Positions 16,855 through 25,135 of a stretch of DNA of 36,974 bases are shown in pieces. The position numbers and the translations under genes are program-made. The notes under the pieces are model-generated. The model was not told the origin of the DNA. It ran no database searches and saw nothing but the letters and a program-made list of their open reading frames with translations. The stretch comes from Flavobacteriales bacterium (GTDB lineage Bacteria > Bacteroidota > Bacteroidia > Flavobacteriales_D > Sanyastnellaceae): assembly GCA_947442505.1 (NCBI GenBank), contig CANEVR010000023.1:1-36974 (forward strand). Reading direction: 5' to 3'. Positions within the stretch are counted from its first letter, which is position 1, and every line of letters starts with the position of its first letter.

Positions 16855-19805
16855 TCTATTTTGCTTTTTGGCAAAGTAACGATAAATCTGGTTAAACGCT
16901 CATCACTTTCACAGACAATGCTTCCCCCTTGCTTCTCAATAATCTTTCTGACGATATTCAAACCCAATCCTGTTCCCTCTCCTCTGGCCTTGGTTGTAAA
17001 AAACGGTTCAAATATTTTGTCCACTATCTCTGATGGAATCATTGGCCCATCATTGGCAACATTGATGACATGGTGCGTTGGCGTATCTGTATACTCAAAT
17101 GCAATCATGCAATTGTTGCCGGATGCTTGCAGTGCATTGTTCACCAGATTCGTCCAAACCTGAGACATCTCCTCTGCCAAACCAAAACAAACGATATCAT
17201 CAGGAATGGCATTGACCACTCTTGAACCTTGCTTAATTTTATTCCATAGGATGGTGAGAACAGTGTCCACATTCTCCTTTAGATTAAAATTGGACTTTTG
17301 AGACGATAGATTACCGTGGGCAAAGCTGTTTAAGGCCTTTACAACCTTGCTGCCTTGATCAGAAGAAGCTGTAGTAGTATTAATGCTTCGCAGAATCAAA
17401 ACAAAGTTCAAACTCAACTGAAAAATTTGTTCTGCTTTCTCTAATCTCATCCATTGCTTTATATCGTCATCAATGGTAAAAATTCCCATCTGCACCAACA
17501 TTCTGGCCATCTTGGTTTTTACTCGATCATTCATTTCTATGTCTGACATTTGAGCAATTACTTTCTGGATGTATTGCCTTTCCTCGGATGTAGATAAATT
17601 AATGATTTGGGCTCTTTCGTACAATCGGATGGCCAACATCAATTCCGAAGGCTCCATTTGCGCAATCAATTTCATGACACCTTCAGTGAACAAATACTTC
17701 AGGTTTTCGCCGGAAGCCTTTATGGCTCCCAATGGCGTGTTGATTTCATGAGCAATTCCAGCAATCAACATCCCCAAAGTGGAGAGTCTTTCCTTGCTCA
17801 CAATCTCCGATTGTGCCATTTTCAGCTCATCCAATGATTTTTCAAGTGCATCTGTTTTATCTCTTAATTCAGACTCTGCATGGGTCAACTGACTGACCAA
17901 ATGAGACAACTTCTCCTCATTCTGCTTTCTTTCTGTGATGTTGTGTAAGTATGCCCGCAACAATTTTTTCTCTTCCAACATGAACAAATTGATCTCAAAG
18001 ATCAATCCTTTGTAATGAAACTCTCCCTTCTCATGGTCCACTTCAAGGTCATGAGAAGTTATATTAAAAGTCAACAACAATTCAACAAAAGGCAGATTCA
18101 ATAAATCCCCCAAAATTCTTTTGGCCGCGGGGTTAACGTAATTCAGATTGGAATTCAACAAATCAAACTCCAGAACTGGATTTGGATTTTGCTCAGGAAA
18201 AAGCGCCAGATTTGCAATGTGTTTGGTTTTCTCTTCAACGGCTTTTTCAAGTCCTTCATTGATTGTTCTGATTTCCGCTCTGGAGTCCTCCAAAAGCTTC
18301 ACATACTGCTCTCGTTGGAGCTCCATTTCCTTGCGATCTGTGATGTCGTTCTCAACAGCCATGTACCCGGTAACATCATTTTTAGCATTGACAAGGGGAA
18401 CAATATTAATGGACAACCAATACTCATTTCCGGACTTTCCTTTGTTCAACAACTCAGCCCAAACAGATTGTCCCTGAGCCAATGCCAAATTTATTTTTTC
18501 AATCTCCTTTCTATCTGTCTTCTCAAACTGGAACATCTTGGGAGATTGACCGATGATCTCTTCCATGCTGTATCCGGTGATACTCAGGGCACTATCATTT
18601 ACCCATTGAATCTTCCTTTCACGGTCTGTGATGATTACCGCATTGGATGTCTTTTTGGCTACCAATGAAAGGATGTTCAATTCTTCTTGTGCATGCACCT
18701 GCTCTGTAATGTCTTGCAATACGCCAGCCAACTTAAAGTCGTTGGTTTGGGCATCTTGAACAAATTCACCAATACACTTAACCCAAATCACTACTTGATC
18801 AATGGGGCGTCGCAAACGGAAATTCAGCTCGAAACGACCTTTGGATTGAAATCCCGTTTGAAAAGATTGCTCAACCTCCTCTGCATCATCGGCAAAAACG
18901 ATGGCCATGAAATGGTCATAATCCTTGATAAAATCCTCTTTGATGCCGAGTAGCAATTTCAAGTTGTCACTGCCCTCCCAAGTATCATTCTCTAAGTTGT
19001 ATTCAAAACTTCCCAACTTGGAGATGGTTTGGGCCACATTCAAATCTTCCAAAGCGTTGAACAAATTGTTGGTGCGCAACCTGACCTCCTCTTCCAAACC
19101 TGCAGTCAATTGATCATTGGTGACCTTTTGTTGTTTCAACGTTTGAGACAATGAAAGCAATGAGTCTTGCAGAGAAATCAACTCTTTGGCTTGGTAATTA
19201 TTTTTGGCCTCCTTAATTTCAAAATTGCCTTGCTGCAGCGCCATCGCATTTCCCTTCACCAATTTGATGGGATCTGTGATGAGATTGGCCAAGAAATAAA
19301 CAATCACTAAAATCAAAGCCGCTATGAAAGTCAAGAACAAAAAGATTGGTCGATTCATACGGCTCACATCTTGTTTCAAATCTTCCCTGCTCACGGTCAA
19401 CATAACGTGACCTTTAAAGCCTTCCGTTTGAAATCCATCGCTCACAGATAAGAAATGAATCGTGTCTCTTTCCAATGATTCATGAGAAAGCGTATCCGGC
19501 ATAGTCACAGTGTACTCAGGCTGTCCCAAGCTGTCCTCTAAAACATAGGATACCGCTAACAACTCGGCATCTGATTGCAGGTGCTTCATCGTCTTGGACA
19601 AACCCTGCAAATCGTCACGATCCAAACTCAACTCTACGCTTAATGCCAAAATAGAGGCCTGCTGTTTTAACTCAGACAATTTGTACTCCACCAGCAAAGC
19701 CCTTTGGCGGGATGGATAATACATCGCCAAAACACCTATCAGCACCAAAACGATGATGGTATACGGCAACCAAATTTGGGTAAATATGCTGGATTTAATT
19801 TTCAT
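16851..19805 (-). CDS. membrane sensor histidine kinase with HAMP, three PAS domains and an extended DHp region
   Basis: A 984-residue inner-membrane kinase. Transmembrane helix 1 spans about 13-30, a periplasmic sensor about 31-150, transmembrane helix 2 about 153-174 and HAMP about 175-228. PAS-type domains lie at about 258-370, 380-490 (NAVIITDRERKIQWVNDSA, a textbook PAS) and 525-625, each followed by D/NITE or DITD-type linkers. The H-box is AGIAHEINTPLGAIKA with phospho-acceptor His686. The ATPase domain has the N-box WTNLVNNALQA (884-894), G1 VANDGPMIP and F/G2 FEPFFTTKARGEGTGLGL (932-949). About 100 extra helical residues (705-815) separate the H-box helix from the next helix SKVVKALNSFAHG. 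No receiver is fused. The ATG overlaps the upstream PstS-like stop (TAATG). Confidence 0.93.
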   Translation of the reverse strand: MKIKSSIFTQIWLPYTIIVLVLIGVLAMYYPSRQRALLVEYKLSELKQQASILALSVELSLDRDDLQGLSKTMKHLQSDAELLAVSYVLEDSLGQPEYTVTMPDTLSHESLERDTIHFLSVSDGFQTEGFKGHVMLTVSREDLKQDVSRMNRPIFLFLTFIAALILVIVYFLANLITDPIKLVKGNAMALQQGNFEIKEAKNNYQAKELISLQDSLLSLSQTLKQQKVTNDQLTAGLEEEVRLRTNNLFNALEDLNVAQTISKLGSFEYNLENDTWEGSDNLKLLLGIKEDFIKDYDHFMAIVFADDAEEVEQSFQTGFQSKGRFELNFRLRRPIDQVVIWVKCIGEFVQDAQTNDFKLAGVLQDITEQVHAQEELNILSLVAKKTSNAVIITDRERKIQWVNDSALSITGYSMEEIIGQSPKMFQFEKTDRKEIEKINLALAQGQSVWAELLNKGKSGNEYWLSINIVPLVNAKNDVTGYMAVENDITDRKEMELQREQYVKLLEDSRAEIRTINEGLEKAVEEKTKHIANLALFPEQNPNPVLEFDLLNSNLNYVNPAAKRILGDLLNLPFVELLLTFNITSHDLEVDHEKGEFHYKGLIFEINLFMLEEKKLLRAYLHNITERKQNEEKLSHLVSQLTHAESELRDKTDALEKSLDELKMAQSEIVSKERLSTLGMLIAGIAHEINTPLGAIKASGENLKYLFTEGVMKLIAQMEPSELMLAIRLYERAQIINLSTSEERQYIQKVIAQMSDIEMNDRVKTKMARMLVQMGIFTIDDDIKQWMRLEKAEQIFQLSLNFVLILRSINTTTASSDQGSKVVKALNSFAHGNLSSQKSNFNLKENVDTVLTILWNKIKQGSRVVNAIPDDIVCFGLAEEMSQVWTNLVNNALQASGNNCMIAFEYTDTPTHHVINVANDGPMIPSEIVDKIFEPFFTTKARGEGTGLGLNIVRKIIEKQGGSIVCESDERLTRFIVTLPKSKIE

Positions 19806-20239
19806 TAATTGACAACCGTTATCAATTGTCCACTAGGGATAAGACTCTTCTTGTCCGCAGTAAAAACACCAATAGCCCCTGGTGTGCGCTTCACATAGTC
19901 CACCATTTCCTGCTCTGAATCAAAAAAAACGGGTGACTTGGCTCGACCTTGAAAAACCAAAGACAACCAAAATTTCTGAACCTCTTTCACAGACTTATTG
20001 TACACCTTGGTATAAACTTCTTGCGCTTTGGCTGATTTGGTGCCCGGCAGGCAAATTACAACCGTCTTTCCATTCTTCCACAAAGTCTCCTTTCCGGTAA
20101 AAACACGCTGTATCTTGGCATTGGTCATGCTTGTCATACCGACCTCATTTCCAAAGTAAACCACATTCTGCGACCATGCGAATTGTGAAATCATCCACAA
20201 TGCCACTATCATTAGCCCTCGGTATAATCTAGAATCCAT
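19805..20239 (-). CDS. small PstS-like periplasmic substrate-binding protein (half-size)
   Basis: A 144-residue exported protein with a signal peptide (residues 1-24, ending FAWSQ) and a mature part of only about 120 residues. The pattern VYFGNEVGM, IQRVFTGKETLWKNGKTVVI, VQKFWLSLVFQG and TPGAIGVF matches the short 'phosphate ABC transporter substrate-binding' family, where a W-x-x-G segment and a terminal PGAIGY/F motif recur. No permease or ATPase genes are nearby, so a transport role is doubtful; I infer ligand sensing for the kinase that follows with a 1-base overlap. I chose the ATG at 20239, which overlaps the porin stop by 11 bases. The longer frame to 20287 lies within the porin gene and would hide the signal peptide. 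Ligand (phosphate or another oxyanion) is inferred. Confidence 0.82.
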   Translation of the reverse strand: MDSRLYRGLMIVALWMISQFAWSQNVVYFGNEVGMTSMTNAKIQRVFTGKETLWKNGKTVVICLPGTKSAKAQEVYTKVYNKSVKEVQKFWLSLVFQGRAKSPVFFDSEQEMVDYVKRTPGAIGVFTADKKSLIPSGQLITVVN

Positions 20240-21290
20240 AAGCCAATTGGAATTTAAAGTCATAACGTTCAACATGCAAATCACCATGGTGACTCAAGTG
20301 ACTATCGTTAGAAATGGTTCTTTCTACTTGAAACTTAACATTACATGTCTCACTGAACTCATACTTATAACCGATGGCCGTTTTTAATTGTTTACCAGGC
20401 GCGGCATGCAAATCATTATCTGAAATATGCATGAAGTCAGCCACAGCATACACGGTATTCACATCCTTCACTTTAACGCCCAAATAGTTGAATGAGGAAA
20501 AATTCTCAGCCTTACCCAAGCTATCTGTAGTGTTCACCCCGTATCCTGTTTCACTCATAAACTCATATTGATCCGTAAATCGTTTGATGGATAAACTGTA
20601 CAGTTCAAAATTCAAAGCTCCTTCGTAACCGCTATTATATGAGGCGTGACCACTGTGAACTCCTGGTTTGTTCGTAGGCATGTAATCATTGTAATAAGAC
20701 GCCCCAATACGCGTGTATTCGTCAGGCCTGATGTGCATTCCCAGCATCACAGCTTTGTTGGTGCTGCTGTCATAAACATCCGTAGAGGAGATTCCATTTC
20801 CAATGACAACATCATATCCAAAATTCAATTTACCTAGGTACTGACCTCTGAAGGAAACACCGGATGTATGCACAGGAACCATTGTATTAAAAAACAACGG
20901 CCGATCAATCGATGGAAAAAACAATCGACCATGGTGATACTCATCATTCCAAGTATTGACTGGCGTGTGAATTTTACCCATGATAATGCTGTGATTGCCG
21001 TAATAATCCCACTTCATCTGGGCGCGTTCTATACTGGGAGCGAATTTTGCTGCGGTGGCCGCGTCATATTTAACCACTGTTTCCCCCAGGAAACTGATAC
21101 GATCCGTTAGCTTAGCAGTGACAAAAAAATCTTGCTCTCCCAGAGAGAAATAAGAATTTTGATCCTGATCAAACTTATCCAAATTGTATTGCATATGCCC
21201 ATACAATTTCAAATCAATATTTCGATCAGATTGTGACCATCCCCATATTGATTGCACAAGGAGGCCACTTGCGAAAATTATTTTTTTCAT
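20229..21290 (-). CDS. outer-membrane porin-like beta-barrel protein
   Basis: A 353-residue protein with a signal peptide (residues 1-19, ending WGWSQ) and alternating amphipathic strands throughout, closing with a terminal aromatic (QLAYGF) as in outer-membrane barrels. The start IDLKLYGHMQYNLD and the segment FFVTAKLTDRISFLGE resemble porins of the phosphate-selective or general OprP/porin type, but I cannot assign a substrate. It is the first gene of the run porin > PstS-like > kinase > two receivers and overlaps the next gene by 11 bases. An exact -7 element lies upstream (21308-21315). A role in admitting the ligand sensed by the downstream proteins is inference. Confidence 0.8.
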   Translation of the reverse strand: MKKIIFASGLLVQSIWGWSQSDRNIDLKLYGHMQYNLDKFDQDQNSYFSLGEQDFFVTAKLTDRISFLGETVVKYDAATAAKFAPSIERAQMKWDYYGNHSIIMGKIHTPVNTWNDEYHHGRLFFPSIDRPLFFNTMVPVHTSGVSFRGQYLGKLNFGYDVVIGNGISSTDVYDSSTNKAVMLGMHIRPDEYTRIGASYYNDYMPTNKPGVHSGHASYNSGYEGALNFELYSLSIKRFTDQYEFMSETGYGVNTTDSLGKAENFSSFNYLGVKVKDVNTVYAVADFMHISDNDLHAAPGKQLKTAIGYKYEFSETCNVKFQVERTISNDSHLSHHGDLHVERYDFKFQLAYGF

Positions 21291-21307
21291 TTTTTATTAT
21301 TGCTTTT

Positions 21308-21315
21308 CAAAGATA
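21308..21315 (-). promoter_or_regulatory. -7 promoter element ahead of the porin/signalling operon
   Basis: TATCTTTG on the minus strand is an exact TAnnTTTG match, 17 bases before the porin ATG. No clear TTTG occurs at the -33 position (only ATTAAG-type sequence), which could mean dependence on an activator or on read-through from the barrel gene upstream. Confidence 0.45.
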
Positions 21316-21338
21316 GATGATGTAGCCGCTTAATCCTT

Positions 21339-22202
21339 TTAATAATAGAACGAGGCTGTTAGCGTCTTGTTCCATCCATTGGTCTCCCAATCCCACAACT
21401 TCATTTTCTCCCGGTAAGTTCCAAAAGAAATATCCGCGGAGTGACCTGTTCCCAATGGAAATTCAAATCCAATTTGAACTCCTGCGCCCATTCCAGTAGC
21501 TGTTCTTGGGACGTATCCATACGTTTGATTAAAGTTGTCCCCACCAATAAACAAATCATAAGTTCGGTCAGCGATGTAGGCTTTGTTGTTAACTACTTTA
21601 ATACCTGTCAAGCTTATTCCTGGTTGAACAAAAAAGTCCATTCCTTCGTTGATTTCCCATCCTTGACGATAACCCAATACCATCTGAAAGCGCTGCTCAT
21701 TACCTTCAATGGTAAACAGACGAATATCTTGTTGCGCATTTTGTTGCGCCCCCGTACCTTCAAATATGACAGAATATTTGTCCACCGTTTTGATTCTTGT
21801 CGTTAGAAACTGAAAAACAAATGAACTGTATCGATCCAATCGGTAACGCAAATCCAAACCCAATGCGATGGCCGGACTATAGCGCATAGCCGTGGGATAA
21901 GCATAATTGTCATAATAGTTGGGAAAGGAAAATCCACTTGACCCATAATAGCTATTGATGTATTGGGTTTCCAATGGATTCCAATTGATTCTTTCCGCAA
22001 TCGACATGGCCCTTACACCGGCGTAATTGGTACCCGATTGAAGCACCCCTGAACCATTGTAAAAGTTGGCTGTGGTGTCCGACGCTGAATATGCCCCAAT
22101 GCGCAGACCGAAAGAAAATCCACGGTATTCGTCCTCTTGCGCCTTTGAACAAATTGGACTTATTATCAACATAAGTAGCGCTATTCTTGTTTTCATTGTC
22201 AT
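21339..22202 (-). CDS. outer-membrane beta-barrel protein, function unknown
   Basis: A 287-residue protein with a signal peptide (ending SPICSKAQ) and strand-rich sequence typical of small Bacteroidota outer-membrane barrels: GFSFGLRIGAYS, PAIALGLDLRYRLDRYSSFVFQFL, QRFQMVLGYRQGWEI, FFVQPGISLTG, GAGVQIGFEFPLG and the C-terminal TLTASFYY ending in aromatics. No catalytic or TonB features are visible. Start may be the ATG at 22202 or 22196 (MKTRIALL). It lies 48 bases upstream of the porin gene in the same orientation and could be co-transcribed with it, but the -7 element between them suggests a separate unit. It is divergent from the exonuclease gene with a 34-base gap. Confidence 0.75.
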   Translation of the reverse strand: MTMKTRIALLMLIISPICSKAQEDEYRGFSFGLRIGAYSASDTTANFYNGSGVLQSGTNYAGVRAMSIAERINWNPLETQYINSYYGSSGFSFPNYYDNYAYPTAMRYSPAIALGLDLRYRLDRYSSFVFQFLTTRIKTVDKYSVIFEGTGAQQNAQQDIRLFTIEGNEQRFQMVLGYRQGWEINEGMDFFVQPGISLTGIKVVNNKAYIADRTYDLFIGGDNFNQTYGYVPRTATGMGAGVQIGFEFPLGTGHSADISFGTYREKMKLWDWETNGWNKTLTASFYY

Positions 22203-22236
22203 TCCTTATTCTATTTGCGACCTAAAGTTAAGCATA

Positions 22237-23592
22237 ATGCGTTTTGCCATCACCGATATTGAAACCGTAGGAAGTAAACCTGGCCAAGGTACCATTATCG
22301 AGATTGCCATCTGCATACATGACGGAGAAAAGGTGATTGATAAATACGAGACGCTCATCAATGCCGAAAAAAAAATCCCTCCATTCATCGTTTCACTTAC
22401 GGGAATCAACGAAAAAATGTTACAACATGCGCCACTTTTTGAGGATGTGGCTGATGAGATTTTTGACTTGTTGAAAGATTGTGTTTTTGTTGCGCACAAT
22501 GTGAACTTTGATTACAACTTTGTCAAAGCTGAATTGGACGCCGCCGGATTTCAATGGAAGCCTGAAAAACTTTGCACTGTCCGTTTGGCCAGGGCATCAT
22601 TTCCAGGGCACCGAAAATATGGGTTGAGCTCCATGTGTGAATTGTTTGAAATTCCCAACTTTGCGGCTCACAGAGCAATGGGCGATGCCCAAGCCACTTC
22701 CATCTTGTTTGACAAGTGCATTGAAGAACATGGTTTCACCATCATTCATGACATGCTCAAAATAGGAAGTGGGGATTCATTTTTACCCAACCACATTCCC
22801 AACGAGGAGTTCCAGCAATTGCCCACCACAGCCGGAATCTATTTTTTCAAAAACGAAAAAGGTGAACACTTGTATATTGGTAAGGCATTGAATATAAAAA
22901 AACGTGTTCGTTCTCATTTCAATCCCGACGGTGGTGAAAGGCAACAGTTTTTCTTACGTGAGATTGCGCACATAGAATTTCAAGAAACGGGAACTGAGCT
23001 CTTGGCCTCATTGATGGAGGATGCCGCGATAAGAAAACATTTTCCCAAATACAACAAAGCGCAAAAGAAAAAGGCGCACCCCTATCATTTGATTTCATTT
23101 TTTGACCAAAAGGGAATACACCGTCTCCAGGTGATCAAGGGAAAAACAGCACAGAGCATTCACAGCTTCCCTTCAATGAAGGCGGCCTACCAATGGCTTA
23201 ACACTTTAAAGGACGAACATCACATTCAAGGTCGCTGGATTGGATTGCACAACTTTCAAGGAGAAGAATTGCAAGAAGAAATTTCTGTTCACAATCAAGC
23301 CTTGGAGAATGCGCTTCAAACCATGATTGCCAAGCAGCCATCCTACTTGGTTATTGGTCGTGGCAGAAAAGACAACGAAAAATCGTTTGTTTGGGTGCAA
23401 CGTGGGAATTTAAAAGGATACGCTTTTGTAGATAGAGAACAACGCATCGAGCATGAAGAGGAATTGGATTGGATTATACAACCCTTACCCTCTTCTGAAA
23501 TCACGCCTTATTTGCTGAAGTCACACTTTGAAAGTCCCAAGCAATGCTACATCAAAACTTTTTCTGATCCTCTTTTGGAATGCGATAAATAG
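22237..23592 (+). CDS. DnaQ-like 3'-5' exonuclease fused to a GIY-YIG (UvrC-type) nuclease domain
   Basis: A 451-residue two-nuclease protein. Residues 1-165 are a DEDDh exonuclease like the DNA polymerase III epsilon subunit: DIE (7-9, ExoI), AHNVNFDYNF (86-95, ExoII with Asp92) and HRAMGDAQAT (145-154, ExoIII with His145 and Asp150). Residues 196-275 are a GIY-YIG domain: AGIYFFKN (199-206), LYIGKALNIKKRVRSHF (212-228) and TGTELLASLMED (251-262) with the metal-binding glutamate. The final 170 residues contain no motif I recognise. Such fusions are common in Bacteroidota and are presumed to act in DNA repair alongside or instead of UvrC/Cho. The in-frame extension back to 22066 would run antisense through the barrel gene, so the ATG at 22237 is preferred. 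Confidence 0.88.
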   Translation: MRFAITDIETVGSKPGQGTIIEIAICIHDGEKVIDKYETLINAEKKIPPFIVSLTGINEKMLQHAPLFEDVADEIFDLLKDCVFVAHNVNFDYNFVKAELDAAGFQWKPEKLCTVRLARASFPGHRKYGLSSMCELFEIPNFAAHRAMGDAQATSILFDKCIEEHGFTIIHDMLKIGSGDSFLPNHIPNEEFQQLPTTAGIYFFKNEKGEHLYIGKALNIKKRVRSHFNPDGGERQQFFLREIAHIEFQETGTELLASLMEDAAIRKHFPKYNKAQKKKAHPYHLISFFDQKGIHRLQVIKGKTAQSIHSFPSMKAAYQWLNTLKDEHHIQGRWIGLHNFQGEELQEEISVHNQALENALQTMIAKQPSYLVIGRGRKDNEKSFVWVQRGNLKGYAFVDREQRIEHEEELDWIIQPLPSSEITPYLLKSHFESPKQCYIKTFSDPLLECDK

Positions 23593-25132
23593 TGATTTTT
23601 TCCAATGAGTTAACTGGGTTCAATTGGTGTAAAAAACGATCGAAAAAACTGGGTTCAATGGTTGTACAATAGGTCAAATGTGGAAACTTTCCTTTCCAAT
23701 TGCTTATCCTTTTTTCCAATTCCACATCATCATAAAAAAGAATGTAATTGGGGTAACTTCTGCGGTGCACATCATGAGCGAACGCAGAGTCCAAAACATG
23801 GAATAATCCAATGGTCTCCTCCAAGTTTTGATGCACGCCAAACGTATAATATTCATCCCATACATCTGCATAGAATCTGGGCGCGAGCGAAACACTTTCC
23901 TTGTGTGCATGTTCTTGAATAAAATTCTTGGCATCTCCAAATTGATACAACGCATGCATACTTTCAACCCTCGCTTTCTTGGGATAAATGCAACTGGCAC
24001 CGAAAAGCAAAACAACATTCAACACCCAAAAGAACTTCCAACTTCTTTTGATCCAGATTTTGGAATGCCAATCCTTCCATTCCATCCAATTGTTCCAACC
24101 GATGACACCAACCACCAGAAGAAGCGGAAGGACTGGAAATAAAAATCGTTCTTGTTTATTGGGAAAAACCAAATGAAAAACAGTAAAGACTAACCACGCC
24201 ATCCAAACGCCCCAAAAAGCCGCATGACGGGGATGTAAAGCCTGAACTTTTCTGAAAAAGGGAGTCAGTGCTCCCCAAAAAACAAACAAACTTACTGGAG
24301 GGAGTATAAAATAAGTCAACCAAGAAAGATAAGCCCATGGCGAATTGGGGAACTCTCCTGCATGTTGGGCATTGTATTCAAAATAACCCAACACATGTTG
24401 GAACGGTTTTCCTCCCCAAAGCAAAATATCATCCATTTGGGTAAGAAAAAATGCCATGCCTGCAGCAATAGCCACGATGGAGAATTTACGCCATTGCAAC
24501 ATGAACAATGTTGTCATTCCCCACCCGATGGGAATCCAAGCATTTTGAAAACGCAATCCGACAGCCACGCCCAACATCAATCCTCCCAACAACCATTGCG
24601 CCTTTTTATTGGATGTAATATAAAACAACCCGCCAATGATAACCGGTTGACTCACCACCTCTACCAAATTGCGAACCGCATTCATGGGCATCAAACCCAA
24701 AAAGGCCATCAGCAGGGCTGCTGTAACAGCAGAACTTTTATTTGAAAGACGGAGTGTCAATTGAAAGACATAATAAACAGAAAGCAATGACCACAATCCG
24801 TGCAGCATTCGAATGACAAGCTGAAGGTATTGCGGGTCATCCAGACCAATAAAATAAAGAGCCTTGTAGATCACAAAAAGCAATCCGTTGTACAAAAAAC
24901 TAAACGCCTGTGGCGCTGTTTCAGAATTTCCCCAACCAGGAATCCAATCGCCTGTATTGTAACCATTGGCCCAAGAACCTGCTATTTCAACGGTTAGAAA
25001 ATGATCATCCACCATGAGATAACCAGGTGAAAAAAAAGCGGCCCAAAGTCGAATGAAAAGTCCTCCCAACAGGATAACCTGCAGGGGTTGGTAATTCCAC
25101 CATGAAATAAAACTATTGCGCCACAGTCCCAT
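23552..25132 (-). CDS. GT22-like (Alg9/PIG-B type) polytopic mannosyltransferase family protein
   Basis: A 526-residue integral membrane protein with roughly ten hydrophobic helices. The first loop has YLMVDDHFLTVEIAGSWANG, equivalent to the conserved acidic loop of GT-C glycosyltransferases. The mid-protein motif HLVFPNKQERFLFPVLPLLL corresponds to the GT22 signature H-K-E-x-R-F-x-x-P. Members use a lipid-linked sugar donor; in bacteria they are thought to decorate glycolipids or glycoproteins. The C-terminal 150 residues form a soluble tail. The start is 3 bases after the acyl-CoA carboxylase stop, so the two are probably co-transcribed. Its 3' end overlaps the convergent exonuclease gene by 41 bases. 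The sugar and acceptor are unknown. Confidence 0.75.
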   Translation of the reverse strand: MGLWRNSFISWWNYQPLQVILLGGLFIRLWAAFFSPGYLMVDDHFLTVEIAGSWANGYNTGDWIPGWGNSETAPQAFSFLYNGLLFVIYKALYFIGLDDPQYLQLVIRMLHGLWSLLSVYYVFQLTLRLSNKSSAVTAALLMAFLGLMPMNAVRNLVEVVSQPVIIGGLFYITSNKKAQWLLGGLMLGVAVGLRFQNAWIPIGWGMTTLFMLQWRKFSIVAIAAGMAFFLTQMDDILLWGGKPFQHVLGYFEYNAQHAGEFPNSPWAYLSWLTYFILPPVSLFVFWGALTPFFRKVQALHPRHAAFWGVWMAWLVFTVFHLVFPNKQERFLFPVLPLLLVVGVIGWNNWMEWKDWHSKIWIKRSWKFFWVLNVVLLFGASCIYPKKARVESMHALYQFGDAKNFIQEHAHKESVSLAPRFYADVWDEYYTFGVHQNLEETIGLFHVLDSAFAHDVHRRSYPNYILFYDDVELEKRISNWKGKFPHLTYCTTIEPSFFDRFLHQLNPVNSLEKITIYRIPKEDQKKF

Positions 25133-25135
25133 GCT

